DNA of 64,000 nucleotides, taken from NCBI RefSeq assembly GCF_009728835.1, contig NZ_CP033455.1:124001-188000 (forward strand), written 5' to 3'. A program made the translations under genes and the position numbers. Under the pieces are notes generated by a model. That model did no database searches and had not been told where the DNA came from. It saw only the letters and a list, made by a program, of their open reading frames with translations. Source of the stretch: Ehrlichia ruminantium (lineage in GTDB: Bacteria > Pseudomonadota > Alphaproteobacteria > Rickettsiales > Anaplasmataceae). Below are positions 40,342-50,122 of this stretch, piece by piece (the first letter of the stretch is position 1; every line of letters begins with the position of its first letter).

Positions 40342-42123
40342 TTAATTAATAGATAGGCTGGGACTACCTAATACTGGACTAATAGTATTTTCAATGTTAG
40401 TCGGTGGATAAATTTCATCAATATAATTGTACAATATAATTCCGAACATACATATGAGAGTAAGAGAAAATATTCCTGCAATAACTACAATATTGATTTT
40501 TGAAATATCTGGGATATCGGTCAAGAATTTTTCAGATAATATGTAATATATGGTAATAAGTGCTATTGCTACTACAACTAAACAAATAATAGGTGGTTTA
40601 CTTTTTTGTCTTACAATATGACTGGTACGTTTTTGAGAATCACCTGTTTTAGATTGTTGTATAGTAGGTAATGATTTAATGTTGATTGTACTATGATCTA
40701 CGGATTTTTTGGAAAATTCTGTTTCAGATGAACTACTGTCTGTACGGCATTTTTCTGTTGTTGCTGATGTTTTGATATCTGTTTTAGTTTTGTGTGTTTC
40801 TGTTGTTGTAGCACTTGTAGTGAGGATTTTTGGTAAAACTATATTACATGGTAGTGTAGTTTCTTGTGAAATATTTGTTGCATATGCTTGAATGCTTATA
40901 TTGTATTTCTGTAAAATATCCTGAGTAATGTTGTTAGGTTGTGATATATTTTGTGCCAGGAATTTTTTGAACTTGGAGGACTTGTTATTCTCGAAGTATA
41001 TATTTAACATAATTTCTTTTATGTTGCTGTCAATGTTGATATCATACGAGTAAGCTGGTACATAACTGTTATTTTTAAATTCTTCCTTTAATGAAAGCTT
41101 GAGTGATAATTGTATATTATCAGTGGTATGTAATATTATAATTAGATATATGTAATTATATAGTTGATTACAGGTTGATATGTCAGTTAAGTCATTACAC
41201 AGTAACTTGTAATTTGTTGTATGTTTCTGGATATTATAGAAACTTTTAAGCTGAAAAGCTTGTTCTGTAAAATTAGGCAGTTGTTGTAATATTTTAGTGT
41301 TAAGCTTATATATTTCTACCCCTGTTGTGTTGGAGAAAAGACACAGTTCGGATATAGCTTTTAAGAAGTGTCTTTTTTGTGTAGTTTGAGATGTGTCAGC
41401 GGATTGGCTTGAAAATGATCTTATTATGCCAAGTGTAGTTTGAGGAGTTAATGTTTGATGGTGTGTATATATATGAAATATATTAAGGCTTAAATTTCCT
41501 ACTGGATCTGTTATGTTTGTAATAAGCTGTTCCTCATACATTTTTAAAATGTGGTAAAAACTTGTTACAGCTTTTGTTGATGGTTCATTAGCCTGTAGAG
41601 TCTTTAGTAGTTGTGCTTTTGTAATTGGTTTTTTAAGTAATACTTCACAGGATATGTGTATAGGATTATTTTCTAAGATTGGGCCTAGTAAGGATGATAT
41701 AAATGTTTTTAGTGTATACGTGAGTGGAGATATGATTACCAGTATGGGTAAGGACAATGTTTGTAGTATATTCTCTGGATCAATAGTTGTAGTATTGCCA
41801 TTGGCATTTATTTTTATTTTAACAATTTTGTTTGCAGGGGTAAATCTGTTATTACGTGAAGCACTGTGACTCTGAAAAATGAAATTTTGACAGATGTGAA
41901 ATTTAAAAAAGGCACATATTGCTTCAACTACTGGATCTAAATAAAAAGTACCAGTGCCATCGTTGTATAATGAATAGCATATAATTGGCTTTGTTGTGAT
42001 ATTATGGTGTGTTATGGTATGTGTATATGTTGGTAAAATTGTTTTACATAAGTTGGAAATATGTGTATTATCTTCTATAGTAAGGTCTGATGTATTTGGG
42101 TCCTTGTTGTCATGGCTTAACAT
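40342..42123 (-). CDS. Hypothetical protein with two C-terminal membrane helices
   Basis: I do not recognise this 593-aa protein. A long soluble region (1-510) rich in Thr, Asn, Ile and His contains a Thr/Ser/Lys-rich low-complexity stretch at about 430-510 (TTSATTTETHKTKTDIKTSA, SSSSETEFSKKS), then two membrane helices at about 515-535 and 545-570 and a short tail, so it is probably tail-anchored in a hairpin. There is no signal peptide. The composition is unlike neighbouring housekeeping proteins and reflects a coding strand rich in A and C. It is monocistronic, beside tRNA-Leu. It may be an Ehrlichia-specific membrane or host-interaction protein; no function is assigned. Confidence 0.7.
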   Translation of the reverse strand: MLSHDNKDPNTSDLTIEDNTHISNLCKTILPTYTHTITHHNITTKPIICYSLYNDGTGTFYLDPVVEAICAFFKFHICQNFIFQSHSASRNNRFTPANKIVKIKINANGNTTTIDPENILQTLSLPILVIISPLTYTLKTFISSLLGPILENNPIHISCEVLLKKPITKAQLLKTLQANEPSTKAVTSFYHILKMYEEQLITNITDPVGNLSLNIFHIYTHHQTLTPQTTLGIIRSFSSQSADTSQTTQKRHFLKAISELCLFSNTTGVEIYKLNTKILQQLPNFTEQAFQLKSFYNIQKHTTNYKLLCNDLTDISTCNQLYNYIYLIIILHTTDNIQLSLKLSLKEEFKNNSYVPAYSYDINIDSNIKEIMLNIYFENNKSSKFKKFLAQNISQPNNITQDILQKYNISIQAYATNISQETTLPCNIVLPKILTTSATTTETHKTKTDIKTSATTEKCRTDSSSSETEFSKKSVDHSTINIKSLPTIQQSKTGDSQKRTSHIVRQKSKPPIICLVVVAIALITIYYILSEKFLTDIPDISKINIVVIAGIFSLTLICMFGIILYNYIDEIYPPTNIENTISPVLGSPSLSIN

Positions 42124-42152
42124 AATGTACGATTTGTTTTATTTGTAACGAG

Positions 42153-42236
42153 TGCCCGAAAGAAGATTTGAACTTCCACAATATACTTATTACTAACACC
42201 TGAAGCTAGCGCGTCTACCAATTCCGCCATTCGGGC
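42153..42236 (-). tRNA. tRNA-Leu (anticodon CAG)
   Basis: Class II cloverleaf on the minus strand. The acceptor GCCCGAA pairs with TTCGGGC, with discriminator A; the D-arm includes GGCGGAATTGGTAGACGC; the anticodon loop is TTCAGGT in a CTAGC/GTTAG stem; a variable arm and the T-loop GTTCAAATC follow. CCA is not encoded. It lies between the 593-aa gene and the divergent tldD. Confidence 0.93.
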
Positions 42237-42304
42237 ATATATTGGTTGATCTATACTTAATTATAATGTAGAATGAAGGCTTTGTCAAATTGCACTTATA
42301 GATT

Positions 42305-43732
42305 ATGAATTCATCTGATGTAGCACATATGTTTTATACATATAATCAAATAGACGAGAGTCGTATAAATAGAATTGTTAGTGATTGTTTACGTGTCGCT
42401 GATGGTGGGGAATTGTTTTTGGAAATGTGTATTTCAGAAGCTTTAGGGTTTGAAGATGGTATTTTAAAATATGCAGATTTTAATTCACACCAAGGTTTTG
42501 GTTTAAGGTCTTTTTGTAATGAGTTAACAGCTTTTGTATGTTCTTCTGAGATTACGGAAAGAGAAATAGAAAAGGCTGCAGCATTAGTAGTATCAATTAA
42601 TAATAGTGGGAATAGTAGTAATGTGAGTTTAACTCCGACAAAACAGCTTTTATACCCAAATATTAATCCTCTACAAAGTATGGCGTTTGATACCAAAGTT
42701 AAAATTTTACAGGAAGTTGATACTTATTTGCGTAGTAAAAATCCATATATTAAACAGATTAAGACTTCTTTGACTGGTCAATGGCAGGTAATACAACTTA
42801 TATTACCTGATGGAAGTAAGGTAAGTGATGTTAGACCACTTGTTAGATTTAATATTTGTGTGATTTTGGAGAAAAATGGAAGAAAAGAAAGTGGTACTTC
42901 TGGTTATGGAGGTAGAGCATCATATGAAGAATTTGTTGGAGATAATAAGTGGAAAACAATTGCTGATGAAGCGTTACGTCAGGCTGTAATTAATTTAGAG
43001 TCTATTGATGCTCCTGCTGGTGAAATGACAGTTGTATTGGGACCTGGATGGCCTGGTGTGTTATTGCATGAGGCTGTAGGTCATGGATTAGAAGGAGATT
43101 TTAATAGAAAGAAAGTATCTGCTTTTTCTGATTCTATAGGAAAAAAAGTAGCAGCTAATGGAGTAACTGTTGTTGATGATGGTACTATTTTGGGGTGTAG
43201 GGGATCTATTAATATAGATGATGAAGGTGTGCCTTCGGGTTATAATGTGTTGATAGAAGATGGGATTCTAGTTGGTTATATGCAGGATAAAATGAATGCT
43301 AATCTTATGAATACTTCTTCTACTGGGAATGGTCGTAGGCAAAGTTATAAGGATGTAGTGATGCCACGTATGACAAATACTTATATGTTACCAGGAAAGT
43401 ATGACCCAAATGAGATTATTTCTAGTGTCAAAAAGGGAATTTATGCTGTACATTTTTCTGGAGGACAGGTGGATATTACATCTGGTAAATTTGTATTTTC
43501 AGCTTCTGAGAGCTATTTAATAGAAGATGGCAAAGTCACATGTCCTATTAAAGGTGCTACTATTATAGGTAATGGTCCTGATGTTTTGACTAAAGTGTCA
43601 ATGATTGGAAATGATTTGAAGCTTGATTCTGGAATTGGTACTTGTTCTAAAAATGGCCAGGATGTACCTGTTGGTGTAGGTCAGCCAACTCTTAAAATAG
43701 ATAATATTGTTGTTGGTGGAACAGCAATTTAA
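42305..43732 (+). CDS. tldD: Metalloprotease TldD
   Basis: Subunit of the TldD/TldE zinc protease, which trims unfolded peptides and, in some bacteria, peptide antibiotics and CcdA. The 475-aa protein has the diagnostic HExxxH zinc motif in LLHEAVGHGLEGDF starting at His255, plus the family segments GFGLRSF, TSGYGGRASYE, STGNGRRQSY and GPDVLTKVSMIGNDLKLDSGIGTCSKNGQDVPVGVGQPTL at the C-terminus. The partner TldE/PmbA is not in the window. It starts about 70 bp from tRNA-Leu, transcribed away from it. Confidence 0.95.
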   Translation: MNSSDVAHMFYTYNQIDESRINRIVSDCLRVADGGELFLEMCISEALGFEDGILKYADFNSHQGFGLRSFCNELTAFVCSSEITEREIEKAAALVVSINNSGNSSNVSLTPTKQLLYPNINPLQSMAFDTKVKILQEVDTYLRSKNPYIKQIKTSLTGQWQVIQLILPDGSKVSDVRPLVRFNICVILEKNGRKESGTSGYGGRASYEEFVGDNKWKTIADEALRQAVINLESIDAPAGEMTVVLGPGWPGVLLHEAVGHGLEGDFNRKKVSAFSDSIGKKVAANGVTVVDDGTILGCRGSINIDDEGVPSGYNVLIEDGILVGYMQDKMNANLMNTSSTGNGRRQSYKDVVMPRMTNTYMLPGKYDPNEIISSVKKGIYAVHFSGGQVDITSGKFVFSASESYLIEDGKVTCPIKGATIIGNGPDVLTKVSMIGNDLKLDSGIGTCSKNGQDVPVGVGQPTLKIDNIVVGGTAI

Positions 43733-45147
43733 TTTTAATTAAAAGAGTATTGGGCGATTAGATTCCTAGTAATATAAAAAAATCTAAACTAAAATTATTT
43801 ATTCTAATAGCTGTATATTTTTTATATATAAGGATTACTTAATTTAGGATAAATGGGGTAATATTTATTACTATTGTTAATGTTCTTACTTGAATGTTAT
43901 AATGTAATTAGTAATAACGTAGAATTTAAGGTTGAATTAATACTTATGCTAAGAATAGGTATGGTATGCATATTGGTCTAATTCAAAAACTTATGTGATA
44001 GTAGGGTGAGATTCATAGTAAGATGGGAAAGTTGCTTATATGTAAAAGTCTGCTAATTAAAGTATAATAACTTTGTTGTATGAATAAGTTTGCAGTAAAT
44101 TTTAAATGTCATTGGGATAAAAATAACAAGACTGTGTTTGATTGCAGATTTGAGTAGTGTTTGTTTAATAATGTTACTTTGTTAATTGAAGGTTGATTAA
44201 TAATATTGTGATGTATGAAATCTTACTGGTGAAATGTTTGTTATTTTTTTATTGTTATATTGAATGTGAATTAACAATTGTGTGTCGTTATTGCTGTCCT
44301 GAATAGGTGTTTTTGAAGTGTGAAATTACTTCTTAGGTTTAATATATGAGGTAGGTTATTTTTAATTTATAGTTATGTTAAATCTAGTTTCTAGGTTTGT
44401 GTGGTTTATGATCGTCATGGAAATTATTATTTAATTACTTATGTTATTATCAAATGATAAGGTTTTTTGGTGTTGATCATTCAATAACATCATAAAGTTG
44501 TATACTGTGAAACTTTAAGGTATGAAAGGTAAGATATTTAATTTAGGTAAAGGAAAAAAGTTTGTTTTATTAATTAAGTTGTGTAGGTCGATAATACTGA
44601 ATGTTATTGCATACATTTAATCATTTTGTATAAAAAATACTCATAATATCTGAGTATATATGTGATAAAGATTTTGTATATAAGTGAATCTATATCATGT
44701 TATTACAAAGTCAAGGGTACATTGTAATACGTATATATATTTAAAAGTAAGATATTTTCCATATAACATGTTGCCATAACGTTGTTGATGATTATGTATA
44801 TTTTCTATAAATATTGTTAATGGTTCTACTTATTAGTATTCAGTTTCTATGTTAAAATATGTACTTATAATCTTGTATGTTGTGTAAGTATGTGCATTTT
44901 AATACTTTATTGTTAACGCTATAAGATTTAAATTGTGTTGATTGTAAGTTTAGATATTATATATAACTAAAAGTGTATTCTAATTTATCTTGTTGCTTAT
45001 ATAAAGTTTAAATTTCTTATTTACTGGATGTATTATTGATGAAATAGTATTTGTCACCATGTGTATTTGTGTTATAAGACTATAGCCTACCTTTTCTTAT
45101 AAGGTGTTATATTAAAAATAGTATTGGTAGTTTTAGTATTCAGTAGC
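43733..45147. other. Long spacer tldD-ychF
   Basis: About 1.4 kb between convergent genes. It is AT-rich; I find no gene, RNA, terminator or clear tandem array. Confidence 0.4.
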
Positions 45148-46239
45148 TTAATTACTGTGCCTGAAATGTATTATATCACCGTCTTGTACTATATAATCCC
45201 TACCTTCGAATCTGACTTTTCCAGCTTCTTTACATTTTGCTTCCCCGTTGTATTTTATATAATCTTCAAAGCTAATCAATTCTGCTTTAATGAAGCCTTT
45301 TTCGAAGTCTGTGTGAATTACTCCAGCTGCAGTGCTTGCTGTGGATAGTCTTTTTATAGGCCAAGCACGTGCTTCTTGTGGCCCTAATGTGAAAAAAGTA
45401 ATCATATCAAGTAAGTCATACATAGTCTTTACTACAGATACTGTACCTGCTTCTTTTAGATTAAACTCGGCTAAAAAACACTGTTTTTCTTCTTCTGTAT
45501 CTAAACTTGAAACGTCTGCTTCTAACTTAGCTGATATACAACAAAACTTGTTATTCTTTTTTTCTGCCATAACCTTTACTTTCTCTGATAAGTTATTGCC
45601 GTTTATGACATTTGACTCTTCTACATTGCACACGTACATCATCGGTTTTGTTGTAATGAGATTCAATTGCTTTAACTCATCGTTTCCAATATGTTCTGCG
45701 TTTCTTGCTAGATTTCCGGCTTCTAGTATACTGAGTACGTCTAACATATTATCTAGCTTTTTTTTGGGTTCTTTATTAGCTTTTACAGCTTTTTCCATAG
45801 TAATTAGGCGGCGTTTCAAACTTTCAATGTCAGCTAAAATTAGTTCCATTTCTACAATTTCTGCATCACCTATTGGATCTACAGATTGATTAACATGACT
45901 GATGTTTTGATCATTGAAGCAACGTAGTACATGGATAATAGCATCTACTTCTCTTATGTGACTTAGAAATTTATTTCCCAATCCTTCACCTTGACTTGCT
46001 CCACTAACTAATCCTGCGATGTCAACACATTCAACTTGATTATATATAATTTTTTTAGATGATGCCATTTGTGCTAAGATTTTCAATCTGTCATCTTTTA
46101 CCAATGCTTTACCTATGTTAGGTTCTATTGTGCAAAATGGATAATTTGCAACTTCTGCTACTGTAGTGCTTGTTAATGCATTAAATAGGGTTGATTTTCC
46201 TACATTAGGCAAACCAACAATTCCGCAATTTAATCCCAT
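45148..46239 (-). CDS. ychF: Redox-regulated ATPase YchF (Obg-like)
   Basis: Ribosome-associated P-loop ATPase of the OBG family. The 363-aa protein begins MGLNCGIVGLPNVGKSTLFN (G1 motif at about 9-16), has the switch region NYPFCTIEPNIG and DIAGLVSGASQGEGLGNKFL, a central helical arm, and the C-terminal TGS domain ending GKVRFEGRDYIVQDGDIIHFR. Length is normal for the family. It is monocistronic, convergent with tldD. Confidence 0.97.
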   Translation of the reverse strand: MGLNCGIVGLPNVGKSTLFNALTSTTVAEVANYPFCTIEPNIGKALVKDDRLKILAQMASSKKIIYNQVECVDIAGLVSGASQGEGLGNKFLSHIREVDAIIHVLRCFNDQNISHVNQSVDPIGDAEIVEMELILADIESLKRRLITMEKAVKANKEPKKKLDNMLDVLSILEAGNLARNAEHIGNDELKQLNLITTKPMMYVCNVEESNVINGNNLSEKVKVMAEKKNNKFCCISAKLEADVSSLDTEEEKQCFLAEFNLKEAGTVSVVKTMYDLLDMITFFTLGPQEARAWPIKRLSTASTAAGVIHTDFEKGFIKAELISFEDYIKYNGEAKCKEAGKVRFEGRDYIVQDGDIIHFRHSN

Positions 46240-47932
46240 AGTGACAGTTAAATGAGTTCTAAAGCTAGGATTGTATCATTAATCAGTTTGTGATGGTACT
46301 GATAAATTACAAATTATTTGTGAAAATTAGGACCCTAAAGTATTTATTAATGTAAGTTGTTTGTGTTGAATTTATAATTATCCATTAATTATAGTGTAAG
46401 TACGAGTAAATATGAATTATTCATTGTTTTAATATTAACTTTTACCTACGTGCTCTTGTAAACGATATTTTTTACACCTTTCCTATATTGTTAGCTTGTT
46501 GTTTATTATTAAAAGTGCTTATTTGTGGGAAAGATATATATATTTGTAAGTAATTTCTTGTTGTATTTGGAAAATTATATATGTAAATAGAAGAGATTTT
46601 ATTATCTGTTGTTATATAATATGATGAGATTAGATTTATAAAATCCTTTTATATGTATGTACTTATCGTAGTTTGGCCAGTGTGCTAGTGTGTAAAAGTA
46701 TTTGTCCTATATTGCAGTCTTGGAGGTGTATAAAGGGAAAGAAATTTAAGGTATAAAATATACATGTTATCAGTAATTTTTTATTATGGTATGGGAATTA
46801 GATATTAGACTATAAGTGTTTTTATTTTGCATAATTATATGTTGTAAGGTTGGACTTATTAAAAAAGCCCTTTTATATGTGTGTACTTATCGTAGTTTAA
46901 CCAGTGTGCTAGTGCATAAAAGTATTTGTCATATATTGCAGATCTTGGAAGTGTATAAAGGGAAAGAAATTTAAGGTATAATAAAATATACATGTTGTCA
47001 GTAGTTTCTTATTATGGTGTGGGGATTATATATTAAACCGCGAGTGTTTTTATTTTGCATAATTATATGTTGTAAGGTTGGACTTATTAAAAAAGCCCTT
47101 TTATATTTGTGTACTTATCGTAGTTTAACCAGTGTGCTAGTGCATAAAAGTATTTGTCATATATTGCAGTCTTGGAGGTGTATAAAGGGAAAGAAATTTA
47201 AGGTATAATAAAATATACATGTTGTCAGTAGTTTCTTATTATGGTGTGGGGATTATATATTAAACCGCGAGTGTTTTTATTTTACATAATTATATGTTGT
47301 AAGGTTGGACTTATTTGAAAAGCCCTTTTATATGTGTGTACTTATCGTAGTTTAACCAGTGTGCTAGTGCGTGAAAGTATTTGTCATATATTGCAAATCT
47401 TGGAGGTGTATAAAGGGAGAGAAATTTAAGGTATAAAATATACATGTTATCAGTAATTTTTTATTATGGTATGGGAATTAGATATTAGACTATAAGTGTT
47501 TTTATTTTGCATAATTATATGTTGTAAGGTTGGACTTATTTGAAAAGCCCTTTTATATGTATGTACTTATCGTAGTTTAACCAGTATGCTGGTGTGTAAA
47601 ATATTTGTAATATATTGCAAATCTTGAAAGTGTATAAAGGGAGAAAAATTTAAGATATGAAATATACGTGTTACGAATAGTTCTTTGTTATGATTTAAGA
47701 ATTTATACATGAGATGGAGAATATTTTTTATCTGTATTATAAGATGTGCAGAAAAATTATCTATTTATTTTGTTATACAGCATAATAATGTTAAATTGTG
47801 ATGATTATAAAAAATTTAGAGTTGTTTTACTAATATCAACGATGAAGAAGCTATGATTAAGTATTTTTGTGTTAATTAGCCTTTCTGTACTTAGTTTATT
47901 AATTACGTGGATTGCTATTTTAGAATTAGTTC
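46240..47932. other. Long spacer ispF-ychF
   Basis: About 1.7 kb without a credible gene. Most of it is the 226-bp array listed separately; a 64-codon frame inside the array is a by-product. The left edge should hold the ychF promoter. Confidence 0.5.
46600..47720. repeat. Tandem array, ~226-bp unit, ~5 copies
   Basis: ACTTATCGTAGTTT recurs at 46661, 46885, 47113, 47340 and 47565, periods of 224-228 bp. The unit also contains TATTTGTCATATATTGCA and GTGTATAAAGGGA. Copies two and three are almost identical; the last is the most diverged. It is the largest array unit in the window. Confidence 0.93.
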
Positions 47933-48430
47933 TCAATGTTGTTTGTTACATAGCACTACCGCTTGTGCAGCAATTCCTTCACTTCTACCAAGAGCTCCTA
48001 GTTTTTCTGTAGTTGTGGCTTTAATATTGATCAATGATGGGTCTATTTGTGCAAACTGAGCAATATAGTTGCGCATCTCTGCTGCGTAAGGGATAATTTT
48101 AGGTTGCTCACATATAATTGTAATGTCAGCATTTGAAATGATATATCCCATTTCTTGTGCTTTCTTTTGTGCTTCTATTACAAAATGACGAGATTCTGCA
48201 TTTTTCCACTTCTGATCTGTGTTAGGAAAGTGTTCTCCTATGCTTCCACATCCTACTGCTCCTAATATTGCATCTGCTAAGGCATGTAATCCTACATCTC
48301 CGTCTGAATGGGCTATGACCTTTTTATGATAATTGATTTTTACTCCGCAGACTGTGATGAATGTGTCATTATGGTTATTGTTTGTGTTATCAAATCTATG
48401 GACATCATATCCTATACCGATTCTAAACAT
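47933..48430 (-). CDS. ispF: 2-C-methyl-D-erythritol 2,4-cyclodiphosphate synthase
   Basis: Fifth enzyme of the MEP isoprenoid pathway, a trimeric zinc enzyme. The 165-aa product has the metal ligands in FRIGIGYDVHRF (Asp9, His11), AHSDGDVGLHALADAILGA, and IGEHFPNTDQKWKNAESRHF, and closes with KATTTEKLGALGRSEGIAAQAV. Upstream starts at 48454 and 48514 would add 8 or 28 residues; I choose the ATG at 48430 because it gives the family N-terminus and length. No clear Shine-Dalgarno is seen. ispD lies 750 bp upstream on the same strand but is separated by a terminator. Confidence 0.95.
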   Translation of the reverse strand: MFRIGIGYDVHRFDNTNNNHNDTFITVCGVKINYHKKVIAHSDGDVGLHALADAILGAVGCGSIGEHFPNTDQKWKNAESRHFVIEAQKKAQEMGYIISNADITIICEQPKIIPYAAEMRNYIAQFAQIDPSLINIKATTTEKLGALGRSEGIAAQAVVLCNKQH

Positions 48431-49177
48431 TGGTTTATTTATATATTGACTCATAAAAGCGTTTATAATTCTGGCTTCAACATTAGTAACACTAGTATAT
48501 TTTATATGTATCATATTTCGAGATGAATATAAAACATTTTGTTATCTTAATAATATAGTATTAGATTGTTAAGTTTCGAGATGTTTTATTAATAGTGATA
48601 TTAATAAATATTATTCTGTGAAGATTGTTTAACAAGCAATTTTGTTATAATTAAGATTAATTATCCTAAAATGGTAAAGTTATTTCTGGTAGTTTATGTG
48701 TAGTTTGTCTGTAATAGAAACATTTTATATTCTAGACATGTGTAAATAGTATATAGGGTTTTATAGTTTTGGATATCAAATGATTCTGTTTAAAGTTTTT
48801 GTGAATAGTAATTACAAGATTATGTCTATTGATATAAAAAAAGTATTATCTGTGATATTATATTAACTGAAAAGTATATGTGATATTGTGATGAAAATTT
48901 TTCCTTGTTATACAATATTATTGAATACGTGGTGCTATATGTTCTTAACAAGTTCAGAGTGATGAATTAAGCAATTAGAATGTTTTTCTATATGTAGTGT
49001 GATATATAGATTTTATAAAAAAGGATATCCTATTGATATTATAAAGGATTGGTATCCTTTAAGAAGATGTGTAAGTTACGGAAAAAGTATATAATTAAAC
49101 ATTTTTATTGTTATAACGGTAAATGGTTAAGAGTAATTATTTGCATAATATGCATCTTATGAAATTAAGTTAGGATA
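48431..49177. other. Spacer ispD-ispF
   Basis: About 750 bp of AT-rich sequence. The only feature I can support is the ispD terminator at 49013-49060. In many alphaproteobacteria IspD and IspF are fused; here they are separate and apart. Confidence 0.4.
49013..49060 (-). terminator. Probable rho-independent terminator of ispD
   Basis: On the minus strand AAAGGATACC and GGATATCCTTT form a stem with one bulge around a loop of about 20 bases, followed by a run of T residues. It lies about 120 bp after the ispD stop codon. Confidence 0.5.
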
Positions 49178-49921
49178 TTATACTATTGTTAAATTAAAAT
49201 TATGATTGGAAATTTGGTTTTGCATGTGTTCATATAGTAAAATTGCTCTATGTAAATCATCTCTTGTTGTAATTTTAATGTTATGGTAGCTGCCTTCAAT
49301 TGTTACTATTGGAATGTTATGACATATCATTAAGGATGATTCGTCAGGGAGTTCTTTGTGAGGATCATTTTTGTAGGAAAGTATGTGATTTGATAATATG
49401 TCGCTATATCTGTATATTTGAGGAGTTTGTACTAATCTTAATGTGTTCCTATTTATGTTTGTGATGATGGTATCATCCTGCTCGTTTACCATATGGATAG
49501 TTTCAGTTATGGGTAATACTGGAATTACTCCTACATAATGGGGTAGCTTAGGTATCATTTTGTCTAATAATGTGGTGCTGATAAAAGGACGACATGCGTC
49601 ATGTATTATTACAAAATCTGGATTAAGGTATTTTATACTTTCTAGTCCAATACGTACTGAGTCCTGTCTTCTTGTTCCACCATATGCAAATGGTAAAAGC
49701 TTATTATTATGTATTTTTGCTATACAGCTGTTATATAAGTTTTCATGTTCTTGTTTTATTATAACTTTGACATAATCAATATAAGGAGCTGTAATTATAT
49801 TATTAATTGTGTGATATAAGATAGGGTTGTTACCTAGTTCTATATATTGTTTAGGTTTATCAATTCCTTTTAGTCTATTACTACTGCCAGCTGCGACAAT
49901 TAATAATATAAACTTAAGCAT
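49178..49921 (-). CDS. ispD: 2-C-methyl-D-erythritol 4-phosphate cytidylyltransferase
   Basis: Third step of the MEP isoprenoid pathway, transferring CMP to methylerythritol phosphate. The 247-aa protein has the nucleotide-binding start FILLIVAAGSSNRLKGIDKPKQYIEL, the GGTRRQDSVRIGLESI motif, VIIHDACRPFI, and TPQIYRYSDI near the active site. A longer ATG frame from 49981 would add 20 residues; I choose the ATG at 49921, which places the conserved VAAGSS motif at the usual distance from Met. It is convergent with nothing; the next gene (1585 aa) is divergent. Confidence 0.94.
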   Translation of the reverse strand: MLKFILLIVAAGSSNRLKGIDKPKQYIELGNNPILYHTINNIITAPYIDYVKVIIKQEHENLYNSCIAKIHNNKLLPFAYGGTRRQDSVRIGLESIKYLNPDFVIIHDACRPFISTTLLDKMIPKLPHYVGVIPVLPITETIHMVNEQDDTIITNINRNTLRLVQTPQIYRYSDILSNHILSYKNDPHKELPDESSLMICHNIPIVTIEGSYHNIKITTRDDLHRAILLYEHMQNQISNHNFNLTIV

Positions 49922-50122
49922 AGATTTAGTGGATTTTTTTGTTGCACAATAAATTTTAAAGGGTTGATTATGATTATGCAACAGTTATTCAGTGGTATAA
50001 ATTTTATGTTACTAAATTAAATCTTATTTCTTAATTTGTAAATCTTTACAAATATTAATATTAAATGTATAATGTCAAAGAATTTAAGATCTATATCTTA
50101 AAAACATGACTAATAATTCTGG

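Noticed and set aside
45332-45889. 185-codon plus-strand frame inside ychF
   Set aside because: Antisense shadow of a highly conserved ATPase; residue composition is Ser/Phe-rich as expected from the reverse strand.
47014-47208. 64-codon frame in the 226-bp array
   Set aside because: Open in only one repeat copy; neighbouring copies break it.
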